From Aegilops tauschii subsp. strangulata (lineage: Eukaryota; Streptophyta; Magnoliopsida; Poales; Poaceae): DNA of 64,000 bases. The notes below the pieces were generated by a model that saw nothing but the letters and a program-made list of their open reading frames with translations, searched no databases and was not told the DNA's origin. Where the stretch lies: the NCBI RefSeq assembly GCF_002575655.3, contig NC_053039.3, forward strand, positions 224,149,622 to 224,213,621, read 5' to 3'. Below, piece by piece: positions 58,395-64,000 of this stretch (positions within the stretch are counted from its first letter, which is position 1; every line of letters begins with the position of its first letter). The position numbers were made by a program, and so were the translations under genes.

Positions 58395-58860
58395 ACTAGC
58401 TCTCTCTTTCTCTCGCTCTCACACCCCTCTCCCACACACACACTCGATGTATCTTCCAAATAGTCTGCTCCCCCCACCCGCACCCGTGCTATCTCGCTAC
58501 TACACATGTCACACCATTCCCCCTTCCCTTATACTAGGTTTACATCATCAGTGGTCTCTCTACTCCACATACACTCTCTCCCTCTCACACACAAACGCGT
58601 GCACAAACACACACAGACACGCACAAACACCCATTTATCTGGATCCTCATCTCTCCTCATGTCCGCATGTGTATCTCACACACTCACTCTCTAATTATGT
58701 ATATGTGTCTCCACGTTACACAACACAAAGCCCCATGTGCATGTCTCTCTCTATCCTCCACACACATAGACACAAAGAATCTGTTATCATTGCCTCAGTC
58801 TCTAACATATCACACACGCACACTGTCTCTCTCTCTCGCAAACATGCTCAACAAGGGTTT
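57705..58860. repeat. Long CT/CA-rich (pyrimidine-biased) simple-sequence tract
   Basis: Over 1.1 kb of CTCTCT/CACACA-biased sequence on the plus strand. It includes (CA)n at 57,729-57,748, a pure (CT)20 run at about 58,352-58,391, and many CACACAC and CTCTCTC patches to 58,840. Reading frames here are low-complexity artefacts. Confidence 0.9.
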
Positions 58861-59155
58861 CCCCGTGAATAACTTACCGTCTATTCATCAACAGTCGTGG
58901 CAGTACGGCGAACACGAGACGTGAAAAAGAATAAATCTACACGTGCTTAGACCACCTAATATGACTACTAGGACTAGAGCAAGCCAAAAAGCGCGCCGCC
59001 GTCACCCCCTCCTTGTCAGCGACGGGAAAATCTTTGTTTTACACAGTCGAGAAGTCATTGTGCTAAGGCCCCACATGCCGAGGCGTTGAATAGAATGTAG
59101 ATGCTAGTTTACGGAAGCAAGTATCGATAATACGTTTGTATCTCCATACTTATAT
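58861..59155. other. Spacer, nothing recognised
   Basis: No reading frame or repeat that I can support. Confidence 0.3.
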
Positions 59156-59157
59156 TT

Positions 59158-59581
59158 CTTCTCTTATAAAAAACCGAGTTGGTGATGATGGTACGTGTGC
59201 CATCTTGCAATATAGACCGTCTGATCTATATCTGACGGATGGAAATTAAACTAAAATATACCCGCACCCCTCTCCACATTTGCAGACAAGGCCTTCCCTC
59301 ATTCATCCTTGTCTCCAACAAACCTCATTGTTGAGCAATTAAGAAAGGAAGCCTCTGGAAGAAACTGGCCTGGTGGCCACTGTCGGCGTCGTCAATCCCC
59401 ATGCCTCCGCTCAGTCCGACCACCAACCACCACCACACCCCACTCCTCTTCACCTTATCTCATATTTCTCGAGATATCATTAGTTTTTACACATGGGATT
59501 ACTCCCGCAAGGGTCAATCACAACAAGTGTTTTATAAAAAAATGCATCTTGATGTTCCGTGCATTGCACGGATCTTGCTAG
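59158..59581 (+). mobile_element. Helitron-like non-autonomous element 1
   Basis: The 3' end has a hairpin CCGTGC-ATT-GCACGG at 59,557-59,571, six bases, then CTAG at 59,578-59,581 followed by T. That is the Helitron 3' terminus (stem-loop about 10 nt upstream of CTRR, inserted at A/T). The 5' end is placed near 59,158 (TCTCTTATAAAAAACCGAG) by similarity to the start of element 2; approximate. No Rep/helicase ORF. Confidence 0.6.
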
Positions 59582-59584
59582 TAC

Positions 59585-59917
59585 TCCTACACAAGACTAA
59601 GTTGGTGATGCGAGTGTGTCTGCCATCCGTTGTTTCTGACCATTAGATCTACATCTAACGATTGTGAGGTAAGTTGTTGCCTTTTCTCACCAACATCCCA
59701 CTTGTCTACCAATTTGCAGAAAAACCCATAATTAGTATCTTAAAACCAACCACATCCCTCCCTGACCTCACCAAAACATCCCAAGGAATATATTCTAATT
59801 GAAACATAATATATCTCTAGTGACATATGTATATCAAAATTAGAGTGTTTTGTACCAAGTTTGTGAATAAGTATTATTCTAATTATGATTCGTTGCAACG
59901 GACATGAACATTGCTAG
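59585..59917 (+). mobile_element. Helitron-like non-autonomous element 2, adjacent to element 1
   Basis: Starts TCCTACACAAGACTAAG, then the same GTTGGTGATG...TGCCATC words as element 1. The 3' end has the palindrome CGTTGCAACG at 59,891-59,900, then CTAG at 59,914-59,917 and T. It begins 4 bp after element 1 ends. Confidence 0.6.
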
Positions 59918-60141
59918 TATTTCCAACCATGCATTTTTTTTCCTAGTATTCCATAGTTTCGAGTTTTCCATCAAGATATTAGTCACTCATGGTTGATATT
60001 TACTTTCAATCATGTACACATATGCACTATGTAACTAACCTTGCTTATTGGCTTCCAAAGCTTAACTTTCACTCCTACTTACAATATGTAGAGTACTTAA
60101 CAAAAAACTACCACTTTCAACCAGCCCTAGGAAGAATCTAT
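59918..60141. other. Spacer, nothing recognised
   Basis: AT-rich, no supported feature. Confidence 0.3.
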
Positions 60142-60203
60142 TGTACAAAAAATAGCAAAAACATACCCAAAATTTCTTAATCCACGCCAAAAACTACCTA
60201 GTA
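60142..60203 (+). repeat. 62-bp segment duplicated at 62,246-62,311
   Basis: TGTACAAAAAATAGCAAAAA ... CGCCAAAAACTACCTAGT is nearly identical to 62,246-62,311, with one substitution and a 3-bp indel. Confidence 0.9.
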
Positions 60204-60823
60204 CTCCTACCAATTAGGTTCGTTTAAACCCATTTATGACAGGGTTGGCCCACACGTCCGTGCTGACGAGGTAGCTTAAACCAACACATTTTGTTTAACC
60301 ATTGACACGAGGGACCCACATCTGACCTTCTATCATGTTATTCCCCCTCAAATCATTATTTTTCCTGAACATTACTTCAAACAGTACTGATGCGTGTTCG
60401 TCGATGGCGCCGGTGATGAGCGAGTTGGCCGCCGCTCCGCCGGACGGGCCGGACGCCGCGCTGGCCTCGGCACGGGTTAGCAGGCTGGCCCGAGCGTGAC
60501 TCACGAGCGAGCAAGCCACCGCGCTGGCCTTCGCTCGAGCCAGATGGCTGGCCTTAGCGCGGTGCGCGTGAGCAAGCCACCGCGCTGCCGTGCCAATCTA
60601 GCTAGCAAACCTTGCAGACAAGCAGCTGGACGGAGCTATCTTGGCTAGCTAGCGGCCGCGAGCGCCGGACGGAGCTGGCATCCGGGCTGCCGCGACATGG
60701 GCTCTGCACCGCCGGCGGTTTTGACCTCGCCTTCTTCCGGCGGCGGTAGCTGCGTCCCATGGCCGAGGATGACTAGGTGGACGGGCCGGAGGTAGGAGGT
60801 CACTCGAGGATTTTTGTTGGTAA
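60204..60823. other. GC-rich non-coding stretch
   Basis: From about 60,400 to 60,790 the sequence is GC-rich, with repeated gagcaagccaccgcgctgg and gccggacggagctggc words. The minus-strand 74-codon ORF (60,295-60,519) lacks features. It may be a decayed gene 5' region; nothing firm. Confidence 0.3.
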
Positions 60824-60911
60824 GAGCATGTACAATGGTTGATAAGGTAGTCTTATCTTAAGTCTGAGTGGTAGTAGTTTCTTGGCATTTTAGTGGTTTC
60901 TTGCATTATTA
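60824..60911 (+). mobile_element. 5' fragment of a Tourist/Harbinger-like MITE
   Basis: GAGCATGTACAATGG at 60,824 is the same type of terminus as the complete MITE that follows. The rest is missing or interrupted by that MITE. Confidence 0.5.
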
Positions 60912-61199
60912 GAGCAAGTACAATAGAGCTGAGTCAGCGGGCTATAAGAAATAAACTAGTATATTTCTGCTTAGTTGGAGGAAAGAGAAGAGGAGAGAGA
61001 AGGTAAGCGGGCTCTTCGTGAAGAGTCAGCTCTAGCACGTGCTCCTAGGCACTTTGTGAGAATGAGAAGTGGGCCACATAATAAAAAAGTAGTACACTCT
61101 TTTGATCTATTATCGTACATGTTGGCTATAAGATGGGTTGTAGATGACATGGCACTGGCTTATAGCCAGCAGCTGGCTATACTATTAACCATGCTCTTA
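60909..61199. mobile_element. Tourist-like MITE (PIF/Harbinger), 285 bp, TSD TTA
   Basis: Element 60,912-61,196, flanked by TTA (60,909-60,911 and 61,197-61,199). Termini GAGCAAGTACAATAG and GAGCATGGTTAATAG (complement of the right end) are imperfect TIRs. Internal TATAGCC words are also inverted. The 86-codon frame inside is fortuitous. Confidence 0.85.
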
Positions 61200-61261
61200 G
61201 GGGTTTCTTGTAAGGAACAATGTACGTACTACTAGCGACAAAAGGCGATTCTAGGTTGCGT

Positions 61262-61335
61262 TGTACTCCAACGAGTACTACTAGTGGTCGCGGGAGTGTA
61301 TACCTCGTTTTGTGGGTTCGATCCCGGCCGAACGC
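61262..61335 (+). repeat. tRNA-like (possible SINE head) segment
   Basis: GGGTTCGATCCC at 61,314-61,325 is a good RNA polymerase III B-box/T-arm match. TAGTGGTCGCGGG near 61,281-61,293 is a weak A-box match. No full cloverleaf can be drawn, so it is more likely a SINE or tRNA pseudogene fragment than a tRNA gene. Confidence 0.35.
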
Positions 61336-61731
61336 ACGGCGGCCTTTGTTTTAAAATAGTACTACTACACTTCGCTGCGAGCCAATATTTTACACGGGTA
61401 GTTTGAGTTTTGAAGTCAAACGGTCGTGCAACCCCACAATCTGGGTGCACTGGACAGCCTAGCCACGTGAACGGGTTTTCCTTCCCAGCATCCCGTGGCT
61501 CGCGTGCTCGCCCTAGCCGCACCTCGCTTGCAGCTTCCAGCTAGTAGCATATTTAAACTAGCGCCTCCCAATTAAGCCCGAGGAGCCGGAAAAGCCTGGC
61601 GGGGCATTGGGAACTGTGCAATATGGCTCTGTACGTAAAGTGCACTACTACTACTCTGTAGCTTGTGGCGTTGCACGCATGGACTTCACTCCATTATCGG
61701 CTCTACTATAAAAGAAATTCCTCTTGACGTG
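61336..61731. other. Non-coding spacer
   Basis: No supported gene. A TATTTAAA-type word lies at 61,550. Confidence 0.3.
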
Positions 61732-61847
61732 TTTTTTTTTGAAACGGAGGCAAAAGCTTTGCTTCATCTCATTCATAAAGAAGGAACTACTAACAAAGTT
61801 CGACGAGATCCATTACACCTCCACAAATGGAAGCGAAAAGCCTAGTC
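61732..61847 (-). mobile_element. 3' tail of a LINE-like element (minus strand, poly-A)
   Basis: Read on the minus strand: ...ATGAATGAGATGAAGCAAAG, CTTTTGCCTCCGTTTC and then a run of nine A (complement of 61,732-61,740). This is the typical end of grass LINE/SINE copies. No RT sequence is attached. Confidence 0.4.
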
Positions 61848-62200
61848 TAGCTGTATCAAATAACTCAAATGTTCTGCCCCCGCAGTAACCGTCGCCGATA
61901 AATAGGCTGCTAGTGTGTGCATGAGAGGAGCGGCTGAGTAGGCCAGCTACGTGAGAGGAGCGGCTGAATAGAGCACCGAGAGTACCCACTAGGCCACTAC
62001 GCAGGTGTACTTCCCTTGCATTGATAGTACAACGATGGTTCTAGAGAACAGTAGTACCCTCCACTTCCAACTGTAGCTCCTTGGCCCTGAGATTCAAGAG
62101 TTTAAAACTGGTGCACTATACTAGACTAGACTAGAAGTACAGTACATCGCACTACTAGTTGAGAAAAGTAGTACTAGTACTGCTATAGTACGAGTACGTA
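61848..62200. other. Spacer with ACTAGTAGTACTAGTAC-type words
   Basis: No gene. From 62,115 to 62,200 short TAGTACTAG palindromic words recur; the same words appear at 62,375-62,392 and 63,640-63,680. Confidence 0.4.
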
Positions 62201-62245
62201 CTCCTCCGTCACATAATGTAAGACGTTTTTTGACACTAGTTGGCG
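62201..62245 (+). mobile_element. Terminal stub of a Stowaway-type MITE
   Basis: TA then CTCCTCCGTCACATAATGTA at 62,201, a Stowaway-like end. The element stops after about 45 bp and joins directly to the duplicated segment at 62,246. The opposite end is absent. Confidence 0.6.
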
Positions 62246-62311
62246 TGTACAAAAAATGGCAAAAACATACCCAAAATTTCTTAATCCACGCCAAAAACTA
62301 CTACCTAGTGC
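62246..62311 (+). repeat. 66-bp segment duplicated from 60,142-60,203
   Basis: Same orientation as the copy 2.1 kb upstream; it directly abuts the broken Stowaway end. Confidence 0.9.
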
Positions 62312-62520
62312 CAAAAATTTCTTACTAGTGCTATTATTTACAGTATAATGCAATCCCATAACGTTCGATAATGCTAGTACTAGTAGTAAATAATAGCCTC
62401 ACCCCTTCGCTGAGGAACGATCTACAGTTGGAAGGGACGAGGCCCTGCGGTTACTACGTTCTTATCTCCTCCTCGCCAGTTCCCCTCCCCCCGAAGAGAA
62501 GGCAGTTCGTCGCTGCTCCC

Positions 62521-63493
62521 ATGGATTCGCCAGGCGGTTCTCCTCCTCGTCGGGGCTGGGAGACCTTGGACGACGATCCTCTGGGAGAAATCGCACGCCG
62601 CTCTGACGTTCTCACCGCCGCAAGACTCGGTGCTTCCTGCACCAACTTTTTCAAGACGCTGCTTAAACAGGCTTGGGAAAAGGCCATGCTTGTTGGTCTT
62701 CCATGCGTCCTCGAGGAGAAGGTTCTTCTATGGGACAATCCTTCGAACAGTCCACTGCTCCCTAGCCATGGTTGCACGTTGACTCCGCTAGAGTTGCCAA
62801 CATTGAGAGGTAGTCGGATTTTGTCCGATGAGCAGGTCAGTAATGGAGTTTGATCATGTAGTACTTAGTTATTCCATTTCCATCCCGTAATTTCTCCGCT
62901 GCCCACCGTCTTATATATAGGTCCGGGTCGGTGCCAACGAAGATTGGCTTGCATACCTCTGGCCGGATACCACCAACATTTTGCACAACATCCACAGCAG
63001 TGCGGCCGTTCCGGTAGACCCCTTCTCCACCATTGGGATCGGCCTTCCGGACTGGCTGGGCTTGAATACGTATGATGATGCCTACATGAGATTGAAGAAG
63101 ATAGCAATTGCGGACCCGCTGACAAAGCGACGCGGCTACGACGATTACTATCTCATCGCGGTGTTCGACATAAGGATTGCCATCAATGCAAGAGGCAGTA
63201 ACGGCAGAGGCTGGCGCATGTTGGCGGCGGCAGATTTGTACCCCTACACGTTCGAAGACGCCGTGCGCCATCTAGGCCGCATCTTCGCGGTGACAAGCCA
63301 GGGGACTTGTTTCATCTGGTTGCCATCCTACGATACGGGAGATTACAAACGGAATGCACAAACCATCATTTGCATCCCCAACGGTACTCCATTATTTTGC
63401 AGGGACCAGTCATCCCCCGATCAAAATAAGATCGCCGATCCTGGATGTGCATTTGCAGCCGCCATTCGGTCTAACCTGGAACCTTGTAGATGA
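62521..63493 (+). CDS. F-box-like protein gene, exons 1 and 2
   Basis: Exon 1 is 62,521-62,835 (105 codons) and exon 2 is 62,921-63,493, joined in phase 0 by an 85-nt intron with donor CAG|GTCAGT and acceptor ATATAG|GTC. The product is about 295 residues. Residues 12-45 (WETLDDDPLGEIARRSDVLT, then AARLGASCTNFFKTL) fit a degenerate F-box, which would bind SKP1 in an SCF ubiquitin ligase. The rest (EDWLAYLWPDTTNI, PLTKRRGYDDYYLIAVFDIR, DLYPYTFEDAVRHLGRIFAV) looks like the variable C-terminal domain of grass F-box/DUF295-type proteins. An in-frame upstream ATG exists (62,371), but 62,521 is preferred because the F-box then starts near the N-terminus. The stop at 63,491 may be a true end, a mutation, or bypassed by another splice. 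Confidence 0.6.
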
Positions 63494-63930
63494 CTTTGGC
63501 ATATTGGGATCAACTATCTTAGCAGTCGTTACCCATGGTACCACTGATGTGCAACATGGTCACACAATCTACCACGATTGAACCGTCACCATCTACCCAG
63601 GTATTCCATTTTTTAACCCTCTCGCCTTCTCTTTCATTGTTGTACTAGTAGTATACTTTGTAGTACTAGTAGGAGTACTTTTTACCTTGGAGGACGCGTA
63701 TAGCTAGCTAGGCCCTTGAAGACTTGAACCCACTAGCTGCCACCATTTTTGTTTTTCCATGTCTTACTATCTCATCCATGTAACCAAGAGTGGCTATATA
63801 TAATAAGCTGGTTATTTTACTTCCTCTATACCGGAGTAGTACTATTTGCTGCACAGTATTACTGACCGCCATATTTGAGCACAACATTATTATGCATGGA
63901 CCTTGACTATGTACGTCACCATGTGTCCAG
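63494..63930 (+). other. Intron-like or 3' flanking sequence of the F-box-like gene
   Basis: Possible donors occur at GGTACC (63,536) and CAG|GTATTC (63,601), and an acceptor GTGTCCAG ends at 63,930. Frames between exon 2 and these donors contain stops, so no clean splice can be drawn. The region 63,640-63,680 repeats TAGTACTAGTAGGAGTAC-type words. Confidence 0.35.
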
Positions 63931-64000
63931 ATCTGGGATGCCGCGTGTACCAGATGAACGGCGCCGAGTTCAACCCCCGTGATGCTACGTGGGTGCCGAG
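63931..64000 (+). CDS. Probable further exon of the F-box-like gene, cut by window edge
   Basis: After acceptor CCAG at 63,930 the frame LGCRVYQMNGAEFNPRDATW is open to the window end. The pattern VYQM...W(V) resembles the DUF295 C-terminal block seen in grass F-box proteins, so it probably belongs to the gene at 62,521. It enters with two bases of a split codon. Confidence 0.45.

Noticed and set aside
58254..58924. ORFs of 60-184 codons rich in Ser, Leu, His and Thr
   Set aside because: Low-complexity translation of CT/CA simple sequence.
61262..61335. Functional tRNA gene
   Set aside because: The B-box is good, but no acceptor stem or anticodon arm can be paired.

Overview
This window is repetitive plant nuclear DNA, almost certainly from a Triticeae grass (wheat, Aegilops or barley group). 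The best marker is an Angela/WIS/BARE-1 type Copia LTR opening with TGTTGGAAATATGCC at 28.7 kb. It is surrounded by nested LTR retrotransposons, CACTA and Mutator-like DNA transposons, Stowaway and Tourist MITEs and Helitron-like ends. There are no operons, CRISPR arrays or prokaryotic genes. Only the last ~1.5 kb holds what looks like an ordinary host gene.

Layout. (1) 1-21,550: a minus-strand, gag-only Copia-like element (family I) with LTRs at 275-1907 and 19,901-21,550. Its gag is split by a 15.7 kb insertion (3971-19,654, TSD TCTCC) with ~3.9 kb LTRs and no coding capacity (LARD-like). That insertion in turn carries a 3.7 kb solo LTR of a related family (9724-13,431, TSD GTCAT). (2) 21,551-23,369: the right end of a CACTA transposon with a decayed ORF and regularly spaced hairpin subterminal repeats. 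(3) 23,370-24,856: an LTR-like remnant. (4) 24,857-32,066: a minus-strand retroelement (family II LTR 26,698-27,826) whose transposon-protein ORF (27,939-31,032) is interrupted by the Angela-type solo LTR (28,714-30,518, TSD GAATC). A repeat-rich promoter-like leader lies upstream of the ORF. (5) 32,067-33,805: one end of a second CACTA. (6) 33,806-42,993: a decayed Ty3/gypsy element with gag-protease-RT-RNaseH-integrase, broken by a Stowaway MITE and a 1.5 kb solo LTR. (7) 42,994-48,706: a plus-strand copy of family I with LTR, gag and a second promoter-like unit.

(8) 48,707-57,130: a DNA-transposon-like region with a ~150 bp palindromic unit, GGCCC-rich subterminal repeats and two minus-strand multi-exon hypothetical genes. 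One of these has five exons with consistent phase. (9) 57,700-58,860: a long CT/CA-rich tract. (10) 59,160-61,850: small elements (two Helitron-like 3' ends, a Tourist MITE, a tRNA-like segment and a LINE-like poly-A tail). (11) 62,521 to the right edge: an F-box-like host gene with one clear intron, running off the window.

The least expected signals are three. First, arrays of an 11-bp dyad, CGG-N5-CCG, occur in three different retroelement families and lie upstream of TATA-like boxes. Second, a second promoter/leader/ORF unit sits inside elements otherwise carrying only gag. Third, three LTRs are flanked on one side by a 3' internal end and on the other by a primer binding site, as in tandem (unequal-recombination) arrays. 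All family assignments are from sequence reading only; no database search was possible.
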